Shown: in pieces, positions 50,913 through 59,296 of the stretch
How positions within the stretch are numbered: the stretch's first letter is position 1
Layout: each line of letters starts with the position of its first letter
Assembly: GCF_032714475.1 (NCBI RefSeq)
Contig: NZ_JAWDKD010000003.1
Location: 99,212-163,211 of the forward strand
Direction of reading: 5' to 3'
DNA: 64,000 nucleotides
Source of the DNA: Methanolapillus africanus
Lineage (GTDB): Archaea > Halobacteriota > Methanosarcinia > Methanosarcinales > Methanosarcinaceae
The notes under the pieces: model-generated
What the model was told of the DNA's origin: nothing
What the model saw: the letters and a program-made list of their open reading frames with translations, nothing else
Database searches by the model: none
Program-made: the position numbers and the translations under genes

Positions 50913-52898
50913 TTAATGCCGGTCCAACAAGTCTTCCAAATCATCTTCGGAAAGGCCGGCCGGGTTTTCACTCTTTTTCGACATTTCCGCTTCGGGGTCG
51001 TATTCGATTTTGACTTTTGGTTTTGTTCCGTCGACTGCTTCGGTTTCAGCTTCCTGAACGTTTTCCGAATTTTTTATTTCCGCGGCTGTTTTTCCGCTGT
51101 ATTCGGCGCCGGTTTCTTTGCTGCCTGCGGTTTCACTTTCTATTGCGTCCGATTCTGTTTTCTCAGTCTCTTCGGTCACTTGAATCTTCTTCGGTTCGCG
51201 TTTGTCCAAAAGCGGGAACAATTCGGCTTTGGCGTATTCGACGGCTTTTTCCGTGCTGTCGAACAAGTAAACTTCTTTTTGCCGGACGTGTTTTTCAAAT
51301 GTTTCATTCCGGAGCAGGTTCTTTTTCACAACCGTCCGAAGTCCGGTAATAATCACATACCGTTTCTCCTTGTGACGGCTTTCGATGAAATCGTTGAGGC
51401 GCATGGTGGCGGTTGAATCCACGTACGGAACAAAACGCATTCGGATAATGATCACGTCTTTTTTGGTCGGCAGGATGGCGTTGACCTTGTGGTCGAAAAC
51501 GTTCATGGCGCCGAAGAAGAACGGTCCGTTGATGGTGTAAATAGCCAATTTTTCTTTGTATTGCTCGTTGAGGTTCATGATTTCATGAATACGGTCGTCA
51601 GAGTCGTGTTCTTCAACGGTTTCAATACTGGTGGCTTTTGTCATGTCGTAGAGGAAGTTCACCATGGTGAGGAGAATGCCGACTTCCATGGCAAAAATCA
51701 AGTCGGTGAACACGGTCAAAAACATCGTGATGATGAAAATCGCCGCCTCAAACCGGTCGTTTTTGTAAATCAGTTTGAGTTCGTGAAGATTGACCATGCG
51801 GGCGCCGATGCAAATCAAAATGCCGGCGACGAACGCTTTAGGCAAATAAAGGGCGAGCGACCCGAAAAAAACCATGAATATTAAAATGAAAAAGGCGTGC
51901 ATCATTCCGCTGGCACGTGTTTTTGCGCCTTCGCGGATATTGACGACGCTGCGGGAAACGGCAGCTGTCGACGGCAGTCCGCCGAAAAATGGCGTGATGA
52001 TTTTGGTGACGCCCTGCGCCATCAGTTCGCGGTCGCTGTTGTGTTTGGTCGCCGTCATGCCGTCGCAGACAACGGCGCACATGAGGGATTCAATCGTTCC
52101 CAAAAGAGCGAGCGTGACCGCATAGGGCAGAACGTTCATCGCCAAACCGAAGGTGATATTAAAGAAGGAAAAGGTGGGCAGCTTGGTCGGAATGGCGCCG
52201 ATTGTCGGAATATCCAAGCCGAAGAAATAAACCAGGCAGAGAGAAATAATCAAAGCGACGATGGTTGGCGGCACGGAGGAGAGGTATTTCCGGTTTTTCG
52301 TAAACCGAGTCATGTAAAGCATAATGATGGCGGTTCCGATGGTGATGAGAATCGCAACGATACTGACGCCGTCGATGTGCTGCAAAACGTCAAAAAGAGT
52401 TTGGTATGAATATTCATGCACCGGAATCGTTAGTCCGAGCGCATTTGGTATTTGACCGAAGACGATCAATAGGCCGATGCCGCCGGTAAATCCGGACATA
52501 ATCGGCAGCGGCATAAACTTTGCCAATTTGCCGACTTTGAAGATGCCGAGCAGAATTTGAATCAAGCCGGCCAAAAGTGTTGCTAAAAAGAGTCCTTCCA
52601 TGCCGTATTTGGTCATGGCGGCCAACACGACGACGCCCATGGCGCCGGTCGGCCCGGTAATGGAAAATTGAGAACCGCCCAAAAGCGAACCTAAAAATCC
52701 GGCGACGATCGCCGTGTAAACGCCCATGTACGGCTCGACGCCCGACGCGATCGCAAAACCGATGGCCAGCGGAAGCGCCACAATGGCTGTGATGAATCCG
52801 GATTTTAAATCGAAGGTAAATGATTTTTTGAAATAATTGGAAGCACGGCTCGGGATGTCATTGATATCGAATTTCGATGCGTTTTTCGGTTCGGGCAT
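50913..52898 (-). CDS. SulP/SLC26-family anion permease with STAS domain
   Basis: 661 residues. Membrane domain about 30-430 with SGFITAIVALPLAIGFAIASG, the GGSQFSITGPTGAMGVVV substrate-loop and a later ITPFFGGLPSTAAVSRSVVN. A STAS domain follows (about 455-570; IYTINGPFFFGAMN, VIIIRMRFVPYVDSTATMRL). The C-terminal tail is long and acidic, rich in Glu/Thr/Ser. It moves sulfate, bicarbonate or a related anion; the substrate cannot be told here. Next to the ClC gene, same strand, 250 bp apart. Confidence 0.92.
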   Translation of the reverse strand: MPEPKNASKFDINDIPSRASNYFKKSFTFDLKSGFITAIVALPLAIGFAIASGVEPYMGVYTAIVAGFLGSLLGGSQFSITGPTGAMGVVVLAAMTKYGMEGLFLATLLAGLIQILLGIFKVGKLAKFMPLPIMSGFTGGIGLLIVFGQIPNALGLTIPVHEYSYQTLFDVLQHIDGVSIVAILITIGTAIIMLYMTRFTKNRKYLSSVPPTIVALIISLCLVYFFGLDIPTIGAIPTKLPTFSFFNITFGLAMNVLPYAVTLALLGTIESLMCAVVCDGMTATKHNSDRELMAQGVTKIITPFFGGLPSTAAVSRSVVNIREGAKTRASGMMHAFFILIFMVFFGSLALYLPKAFVAGILICIGARMVNLHELKLIYKNDRFEAAIFIITMFLTVFTDLIFAMEVGILLTMVNFLYDMTKATSIETVEEHDSDDRIHEIMNLNEQYKEKLAIYTINGPFFFGAMNVFDHKVNAILPTKKDVIIIRMRFVPYVDSTATMRLNDFIESRHKEKRYVIITGLRTVVKKNLLRNETFEKHVRQKEVYLFDSTEKAVEYAKAELFPLLDKREPKKIQVTEETEKTESDAIESETAGSKETGAEYSGKTAAEIKNSENVQEAETEAVDGTKPKVKIEYDPEAEMSKKSENPAGLSEDDLEDLLDRH

Positions 52899-53040
52899 GG
52901 ATTTTCACGGTTCAAAAAAGATGATGGTGGGTTTAAACAGAATGTATTCAAAGAGGTTTAATAATGTCTTTTGATTTAATATTAATTTATTGGTAGGTTG
53001 AATTATAGATTATGAGATATAAATTATAAATGAGGTTGAA

Positions 53041-53820
53041 TTATTTTTCCTCTTTATTATTTGTATTTTTTAAAAAGTTGATTGTAAATCGCCCATCTCT
53101 GGTTAAACAAACTTTTTTAGTTCTTCCATCTATATTCTCTTTTGTGACGAGTCCCCATAATTCTAAATTTTTAGTCCAATCCGTAATCATTTTTATTGAA
53201 ACATATCTTTTTGTTTTGTCTCCACTTTTGACTGGTTGATATTGCCCTTCTACAATTTTATCTCCATGTTTGTATCCGATGTATCTCAATATTTCTTGCA
53301 TATCTGCTTCTTTATCTTTTTTCTCGTTTAAAAATGATAAAATTGTCACATAGTTCGGATTTTTTTCTATCTCTTTTAAGTGAATTTGTGGTCTTTCAAA
53401 CTTTAAGATTTCAGGAGCTGTATCTTTTTTTCCTTCGCTAATATAATAACAGTCTCCTTCAATCCAAATTGAAGCATAAAATAAACATAGGGCGAGAGGT
53501 TTTGCTCCGGGGGTTATATTAAACATGAATTTGTAATCATTGTATTTCGAATAGATCTTCAAAAATTCAGCCATTACATCATCAATTGTTATTTTTCCCA
53601 AATCTACTCTTTCCACTTCTATTCTGTTACCTTTACACAAATCCATGGTTTCAAGAATATTTTTTTCAATATCTTCGTTTTTGTTTTTGAATGTAGAATC
53701 ATTGAAAATAACAACGCGGTGAATCGGATATTCTTTTTGAGCTTCTCGATATGTTGTCGGAAGGGCGTTTCCGGCGCACATGATATGAATATATTTTTTT
53801 TTAATTTCAGTCATGTTCAT
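53041..53820 (-). CDS. CARF-like/winged-helix transcriptional regulator
   Basis: 259 residues. The N-terminal Rossmann-like half (1-150) starts IHIMCAGNALPTTYREA and has FNITPGAKPLALCLFYAS at about 100-117, matching the nucleotide-binding GxT/GxK loop of CARF domains. The C-terminal half (155-259) is a winged helix (MQEILRYIGYKH, VSIKMITDWTKNLELWGLVTKE, TKKVCLTRDGRF). The layout is that of Csa3 or HFX_2341/DUF6293 regulators, which may sense cyclic oligoadenylate or another nucleotide. It is divergent from viperin, with a perfect inverted repeat between them, so it probably controls that operon. No CRISPR array is in this window. Confidence 0.8.
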   Translation of the reverse strand: MNMTEIKKKYIHIMCAGNALPTTYREAQKEYPIHRVVIFNDSTFKNKNEDIEKNILETMDLCKGNRIEVERVDLGKITIDDVMAEFLKIYSKYNDYKFMFNITPGAKPLALCLFYASIWIEGDCYYISEGKKDTAPEILKFERPQIHLKEIEKNPNYVTILSFLNEKKDKEADMQEILRYIGYKHGDKIVEGQYQPVKSGDKTKRYVSIKMITDWTKNLELWGLVTKENIDGRTKKVCLTRDGRFTINFLKNTNNKEEK

Positions 53821-53880
53821 ATTGTATGTCTTTTTTGTATTTATTGTTTACTTTCTTTGTATATTATATATTTTTTCATT

Positions 53881-53909
53881 AAATAATTTATATTTTTACT
53901 AAATTATTT
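53881..53909. promoter_or_regulatory. Perfect inverted repeat in the CARF regulator/viperin divergent promoter
   Basis: AAATAATTTA and TAAATTATTT, exact 10-nt arms with a 9-nt spacer, centred between the two start codons (53820 and 53949). A TATA-like box lies on each side: TATATAAT-type on the minus strand near 53860 and ATTTATAAAAA on the plus strand near 53906. Candidate operator for the CARF/winged-helix protein. Confidence 0.6.
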
Positions 53910-53948
53910 ATAAAAATTATAATCTATTCTTTAATTCTATTAGGGATT

Positions 53949-54779
53949 ATGAACTCGACAATACGTTCAGCAAATTGGCACATCACCTCTAAATGTAATT
54001 ACAAGTGCCAATTCTGCTTTGCCAAAGAGGTGCGCACAGACTTGAGAGATCATAAAATGCAGGAGGAAATTCTTCAAACGCTTTGTGAGATCGGAATTGA
54101 GAAACTCAATATTGTCGGCGGGGAACCGCAAATGCATCCGGATTTTGACCGAATTCTCAAACTGTCTAAGGACTATGGGTTTACGACAACGCTTCAGACC
54201 AATGGTTCGTTTTTGACGGAAAAAAACGTGCCTTTGATGGCTAAATACTTGGATTGGATCGGTCTTTCTATTGATTCCGGATGTGAAAAAACGGAACTTC
54301 AATTGGGAAGAGGATTTGGAAACCACGTTCAACGCGTCAAAAAATGTTGTTCTTGGATTCATTCGACCGGCTTGAATCTGAAAATTAACAGCACGATTAC
54401 GTCTCTGAATTGGGATGAAAACATGCATGGCTTGATCGGCGAGTTGTCTCCTCAAAGATGGAAAGTTTTCCGGATGCTTATTCTGGAAAATGCAAACGCT
54501 GATGCAAAATATCTTTGTCCGACAGATGATGAGTTCCGCACATTTGTTCAAAAACATTTGGATCTCGTTCTTCGAAACGGCGACCGTCCGGTTTTTGAAG
54601 ACAATGAGGACATGATCGGCAGTTATTTGATGATCAGTCCGGATGGAAAAATCCAGACGAATATCAACGGACGCTTGGAATATTTAGATTTTTTACATAT
54701 AATAAATGAAAATAAATTTAATTTTATGGATATAAAAAAATATTTTAGGAGGGGTGGAATATATGACTGGAATGTCTGA
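53949..54779 (+). CDS. Prokaryotic viperin (radical SAM antiviral enzyme)
   Basis: 276 residues. The Fe-S cluster/SAM motif is CNYKCQFC with Cys16, 20 and 23. GGEP is at 57-60. Strong viperin-specific stretches follow: QTNGSFLT, SIDSGCEKTELQLGRGFGNH (animal viperin has CDS...IGRGxG..NHV), LKINSTITSLNWDENM (KINSVINRFNVEEDM in human), PQRWKVFRMLILE (PVRWKVFQCLLIE) and the C-terminal RRGGIYDWN (KRGGKYIW). Viperins convert a ribonucleoside triphosphate to its 3'-deoxy-3',4'-didehydro form, a viral polymerase chain terminator. The nucleotide used here is not known. It begins the operon with CARF, helicase and PLD genes; the 3' end overlaps the next start by 17 nt. Confidence 0.93.
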   Translation: MNSTIRSANWHITSKCNYKCQFCFAKEVRTDLRDHKMQEEILQTLCEIGIEKLNIVGGEPQMHPDFDRILKLSKDYGFTTTLQTNGSFLTEKNVPLMAKYLDWIGLSIDSGCEKTELQLGRGFGNHVQRVKKCCSWIHSTGLNLKINSTITSLNWDENMHGLIGELSPQRWKVFRMLILENANADAKYLCPTDDEFRTFVQKHLDLVLRNGDRPVFEDNEDMIGSYLMISPDGKIQTNINGRLEYLDFLHIINENKFNFMDIKKYFRRGGIYDWNV

Positions 54780-55251
54780 ACAATATTCCAATATTTCTAA
54801 AATTTATTTGCTCAATGTCGGCATTTCCAAAGAACACATTGAAAAGGCAATAATGTCACTTAATATTGAAAATGTCATTCTTTTTTCATCCGTTCAAATG
54901 AAAGAAGACACGATTTCCTATGCCGGCCATTTAAAAGAAACCGGTGTCAATGTTTTGGATATGGTTTTTGTCGATCCATTCACGGAAACGTCTGTGAACG
55001 AGATGATTCAGTCGATGTTGAGAATTGTTGATGAGTATCCGTCGGATGATATTGAAATCATCGCCGGTTTGACGGGCGGGACGAACTTGATGGCGATTTC
55101 TCTCGGCATTGTTGCTTTTATCAAAGGACTGAGATGCAATTATGTTCTCAATAAGGATGCAGATTTTATTATTCCTATTGACACTTTTGAGAAACTGAGT
55201 CCGGAAATGACGTTGAAAGATGTTGAATTTTATTTTAAAGAGGGATTTTGA
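54763..55251 (+). CDS. Single-domain CARF protein
   Basis: 162 residues from ATG 54763 (AGGAGGGG 8 nt upstream; a GTG at 54754 overlaps it). It overlaps the viperin gene by 17 nt. It is only a CARF-type domain: IYLLNVGISKEHIEKAI, VFVDPFTETSVNEMIQSML and IEIIAGLTGGTNLMAISLG, with the nucleotide loop LTGGTN at about 103-108. No effector part is attached. It might bind or cleave a cyclic oligonucleotide (ring-nuclease-like), or help sense viperin products. Its stop TGA overlaps the ATG of the helicase gene (TGATG). Confidence 0.82.
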   Translation: MTGMSEQYSNISKIYLLNVGISKEHIEKAIMSLNIENVILFSSVQMKEDTISYAGHLKETGVNVLDMVFVDPFTETSVNEMIQSMLRIVDEYPSDDIEIIAGLTGGTNLMAISLGIVAFIKGLRCNYVLNKDADFIIPIDTFEKLSPEMTLKDVEFYFKEGF

Positions 55252-58097
55252 TGGTAGATGCCTTGTATTATGCCGGGTTCGGCGTGAGTGATCGTGAAGC
55301 TTCACATATGAAAGATGGTGCTTTCTTGACATTGAGAGACCATGAATGGTATTTGAAAAAAGCGATTGACAAAAGACAAAATGAGCAGTATCAATTTACA
55401 TATGCGGTTGAATCCGTTAAGTTTCGGATTACTTTTGATGAATCCAAGGTGAAACCGACGATCCAGAAATTGGAAAAAGCAAACAAAGAGCTGAAAGTTA
55501 TAAAATATGAATCGGAGTCTCATATTGTCCATATAAAGGGACGGCTGCCGGCTGAATTGAAATGTCTGAATGAATCCAGCGAGATGGTTTCATTTAAAAA
55601 TTTCGAAGTTCTTGAAACAACATTGGAAAATTTGGAAGCTTATGTAAGGCCTGAAGAAAATAAACAGGCAGAAATGGGTGATTTGAAAGTTCATGCCGGC
55701 CTGGTGGAAAATAAATCTTCAGATGACATTACCGAAAAAATATTGGCTATGTTATATTCGTCTTCCGGTTCTGTTTATGATGGTGACGATAAAGTCATCA
55801 TCCGGGGAACAGATGAAAAGAAAGAAACCATGACCATAAAAGGCAGTCCAAAAAGACAGATTTTGGATATTAGAACAGATGTTTACCAGCTTAAGAAGCA
55901 AAAAGAATCTATTCAAAGGTTAGTGGGGATGCCGCATCCATACCATTTACCCCTTATTAATTTGCTTTTGGATGAAAAACATGCTCATTGGGGAGACGTT
56001 TCAAGTGACCGGGTTCAAAAGTGGAACTTTTTGAAGGATTTAGATGGTTCAAATGAACAAAAAGAATTCGTTGAGAAAGCTTTGAATTCTCCGGATTTTT
56101 CAATATTGGTTGGTCCTCCCGGAAGTGGAAAAACAGCAACGTTGATCGAATTAATCTCTCAACTGATTGCCGAGGGAAAGCGCATCTTGCTCGTTGCGTC
56201 GACTCACGTTGCCGTTGACAATGTTTTAGAAAGAATTGTTGAAAATAATTTAAACGAAGAATTGGGTATTGTCCCGATCCGGATTGGCCGGGAAGAAGTC
56301 GTTTCAGAAAAAGTTTCCGGTTACCGCTTGGATTCTGTGGTCCATTCTACAAAAGACCGGTGGTTGAAGAAATTAGAAACCATTTCTTCTCAGAGAACAT
56401 TTGAACCTTTTGAGGAAGAGCTGCATCAAAGTTTGAAGAGTAAAGATGGTAATGATGTTATCAAAAATGTGATATTAGATACATCAAATCTTGTTTGCGG
56501 GACAACCTTTGGTATTTTACAGGCTCCTATGATTAAGGAGAAGAACAGTTATTTGCCGCCGTTTGATGTCATGATCTTGGACGAAGCTTCAAAAACGACG
56601 TTTCAAGAGTTTTTGATTCCGGCTTTACATGCAAAAAAATGGGTCATTTCAGGGGATCCGAAACAGCTGGCGCCTTATGTCAACAGTGATTTTTTGATAA
56701 GCAGCTTAGGATTCAGATGTGATGATCTCCGTTTTTCTCCGGAGTTAAGAGACGTTTGTTTAAACGTTTTCAATTCAAAAGAAAAATCTGAAAACAGATC
56801 AAAAGACGGATCAAAGCCCGATCTTTATTGCAAAGTGATTGTGTTGGACGATGACTGCCCTTATTTTGATCAAATTCGGGAACAAATACAATATTTGAGT
56901 CAACAATTGGAAGATGAGAACGCATTCCCGTTAACAACTGTTGTTGATAGCCACCCTATTCCGGAAGATGTTCTTCGGCAAATTATGGTTTCAAAAGCTG
57001 TTTTTGTTAAGCAGAGTTTATTCGATCAAATCAAAAATCTCTTACCTCCTCTCTCCGAAATCGTCGGAGAAAAAGAACTCATCCTCTCGAATTCATGGAC
57101 CTACCAGCGAAATTTCTTTGCTGAAAAAGGAAGGAATCAGGTCTTTGGTATGTCGGATCGGGACTGGGAAGGGGAGATTGTTTGGAGGCTTTCCAGAATG
57201 TATGAGATGTCCAGTTCCGGAAATGACAAAAAACACGATTATCTGAAAAAGGATATAAAAATGCTCTTCCCGGGATTTAATCTCACTGATATAGAATATT
57301 GCAGAAAGGAATTGGATAAATCGATCAACAATCTTCAAAAAATAGAAATTCCCTCTATTATTGATTTGTTGATTCACGGATTTGGAAACAATGATGGAAA
57401 TAAAAAAGATATTATTTTGTATACAGGTCTGCCTGAAAAAACTCTAAAAAATCGAATGGTTGAGTTGAGTTATCAACATCGGATGAATCCTCAAATCTCC
57501 GAATTCCCGCGAGAACATGTCTATGATAATAAAGCGCTCATTGATGGCGGAGAAATGAAACACAGAAAAATTTGTGAGATCGGATATGGTTCGCATTCCT
57601 TCATTCGAAATTGCGTGTGCAAAGAACGAAGCGGAAATATCAATATGAACGAAGCTGACGCAATCATGAAGGAGCTGCAGAAGATTAAAAAATGGACAAA
57701 AGAGCATCCGAAAGAGGATGGTCCATGGAGTGTTGCCATTTTAACATTTTACAGAAAGCAGGAGATGCATTTGGCAAACTTAATGAGAAAGGAGCAGCCC
57801 GGTGGCCGTAAATTTTTCGATTTGAAAGATTTCAATCTCGAAGTCGTCGTTGCAAATGTCGACCGATTTCAAGGACATGAAGCAGACATTGTTTTATTAT
57901 CTTTTGTCCGTTCCAGAAAACACGGTGGAGTCGGATTCTTGGACAACAGGAACCGGTTAAATGTTGCTATCACTCGTGCCAGGCACTATTTAATTGTTTA
58001 CGCCGATAAAGATTTTTACAAAGGGCGTCGCGATATTTTAGGAAATTTTATGCAATCATTAGGGGAAGATATTCGATATAAGGAGGATGAATCATGA
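55251..58097 (+). CDS. SF1 helicase, DNA2/UPF1-like (COG1112 type), defence-associated
   Basis: 948 residues from ATG 55251 (GAGGGA upstream; translation coupled to the CARF gene). Residues 1-260 are an unrecognised N-terminal part. Then Walker A GPPGSGKTATLIEL (about 288-301), LVASTHVAVDNV (motif Ia), MILDEASKTTFQE (II), ISGDPKQLAP (III), ELSYQHRMNP (IV), VDRFQGHEADIVLLSF (V) and NRLNVAITRARHYLIVY (VI). These fit AAA_11/AAA_12 helicases. With the downstream PLD gene it recalls the Mokosh defence system (COG1112 helicase plus PLD). Start of the next gene overlaps its last 4 nt. Confidence 0.9.
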   Translation: MVDALYYAGFGVSDREASHMKDGAFLTLRDHEWYLKKAIDKRQNEQYQFTYAVESVKFRITFDESKVKPTIQKLEKANKELKVIKYESESHIVHIKGRLPAELKCLNESSEMVSFKNFEVLETTLENLEAYVRPEENKQAEMGDLKVHAGLVENKSSDDITEKILAMLYSSSGSVYDGDDKVIIRGTDEKKETMTIKGSPKRQILDIRTDVYQLKKQKESIQRLVGMPHPYHLPLINLLLDEKHAHWGDVSSDRVQKWNFLKDLDGSNEQKEFVEKALNSPDFSILVGPPGSGKTATLIELISQLIAEGKRILLVASTHVAVDNVLERIVENNLNEELGIVPIRIGREEVVSEKVSGYRLDSVVHSTKDRWLKKLETISSQRTFEPFEEELHQSLKSKDGNDVIKNVILDTSNLVCGTTFGILQAPMIKEKNSYLPPFDVMILDEASKTTFQEFLIPALHAKKWVISGDPKQLAPYVNSDFLISSLGFRCDDLRFSPELRDVCLNVFNSKEKSENRSKDGSKPDLYCKVIVLDDDCPYFDQIREQIQYLSQQLEDENAFPLTTVVDSHPIPEDVLRQIMVSKAVFVKQSLFDQIKNLLPPLSEIVGEKELILSNSWTYQRNFFAEKGRNQVFGMSDRDWEGEIVWRLSRMYEMSSSGNDKKHDYLKKDIKMLFPGFNLTDIEYCRKELDKSINNLQKIEIPSIIDLLIHGFGNNDGNKKDIILYTGLPEKTLKNRMVELSYQHRMNPQISEFPREHVYDNKALIDGGEMKHRKICEIGYGSHSFIRNCVCKERSGNINMNEADAIMKELQKIKKWTKEHPKEDGPWSVAILTFYRKQEMHLANLMRKEQPGGRKFFDLKDFNLEVVVANVDRFQGHEADIVLLSFVRSRKHGGVGFLDNRNRLNVAITRARHYLIVYADKDFYKGRRDILGNFMQSLGEDIRYKEDES

Positions 58098-59281
58098 CTG
58101 AATTTACATTAACTCACAAAGTTGAACACGAAATCTATCGGGTGAATATGATTATTAATGAGTTGGCAGAAGACCGGAATAAAGACATATTGCCATTTTT
58201 AATGTTTGTTGACAGCAGATACAACGTTGATTGGCATACAGTCAATTCGGAATACTTCAAGGCTGAGAAACCGGCAAGTCACCCTTTTGGTAAGAGACTG
58301 TTGGCAATGATGGAAGAATACAAACTCATCACAAAAGAATCTTCCGGGTTCTGTTTAACTCCGTTTTCAAAGGAAATGGTGGAAACCGGAAACGTGATGC
58401 TTCCACATCAGGGAATTTACGAAATCATTGTCTCCGAGGACCCTATCTTTGAAAATTCCCTTATCGGTTGCGTTCCTGATGAAGCAAATGTACAGAGTGG
58501 TTTTCAAGAAATGGCACAGAGGAGCAAGGACAAAGAGTTGTTCAAAGGGAAAATGAATGAAACCGTTATCGTTCCAAATACCGACCAATGGGTCAAGAAA
58601 AAAATTTATCTTCCTCTTCAAGATGGAAAAGTCGTGGAGGTCCAAGAAGTCTTTGAGAATGGATGTAAAGAAACCGAAGGTGAACCAATCACTGTCAAAA
58701 TAATGGTTGGAGAAAACGGGAATAAGTCAATTCTTCTTCAAAAGAAGAAAGGGAAGGGGAAGAAGGAAAGCGATAAGATTGAGAGTTCCTTCCACGCCAA
58801 TTTTCCAATCGAATACAGCATGGTTGTTGAAGAATTGGCAAAATTAAACGGATTGACTTATTCCTCTAAAGATCAGTCTGTTTGTTTTACTGCAGAGCTT
58901 TTGGATCGTGTTTCGGGTTCATTGACTATGAAATTAAAAGGCGGTGACATATTTTTTGATGAATATGGAACATATCGCATTTCAGAAGTTAATAAAATTC
59001 AAGTTGTTCCAAAGAACCATAATGTAGCCGTTGCTTGGATTATCCGTGAAATTCAAAACGAAGTTAAAAATGGGTATGTGACACGTGAATTATTCAAAAA
59101 AATTACTGAACAAAAAATTGACGTTATTTGCAAATGTTCAAAAAATATGGATCCTAAAACTCTCCGAGATTCCATTTGGGATTATGAAGGTTACATCGAA
59201 TTCCATAAACGGGAAGATGTTTCGAAAAGAGATGATGTTTTCTGGCATGTGATTGCAGTATCAGATTTAAGTTTGGAGTAA
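58094..59281 (+). CDS. Unrecognised protein of the viperin-helicase operon
   Basis: 395 residues; ATG with AAGGAGG 5 nt upstream, overlapping the helicase stop (ATGA). I do not recognise a family. The first 100 residues are helical (IINELAEDRNKDILPFLMF, GKRLLAMMEEYKLI) and look like a winged helix. A basic linker lies at 215-225 (KKKGKGKKESDK). The C-terminal region has VAVAWIIREIQNEVKNGYVTRELFKKI and the acidic end SDLSLE. Sequence between the helicase and PLD genes suggests an adaptor that links target recognition to the enzymes. Confidence 0.75.
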   Translation: MTEFTLTHKVEHEIYRVNMIINELAEDRNKDILPFLMFVDSRYNVDWHTVNSEYFKAEKPASHPFGKRLLAMMEEYKLITKESSGFCLTPFSKEMVETGNVMLPHQGIYEIIVSEDPIFENSLIGCVPDEANVQSGFQEMAQRSKDKELFKGKMNETVIVPNTDQWVKKKIYLPLQDGKVVEVQEVFENGCKETEGEPITVKIMVGENGNKSILLQKKKGKGKKESDKIESSFHANFPIEYSMVVEELAKLNGLTYSSKDQSVCFTAELLDRVSGSLTMKLKGGDIFFDEYGTYRISEVNKIQVVPKNHNVAVAWIIREIQNEVKNGYVTRELFKKITEQKIDVICKCSKNMDPKTLRDSIWDYEGYIEFHKREDVSKRDDVFWHVIAVSDLSLE

Positions 59282-59296
59282 ACGGGGGGATGAAAT

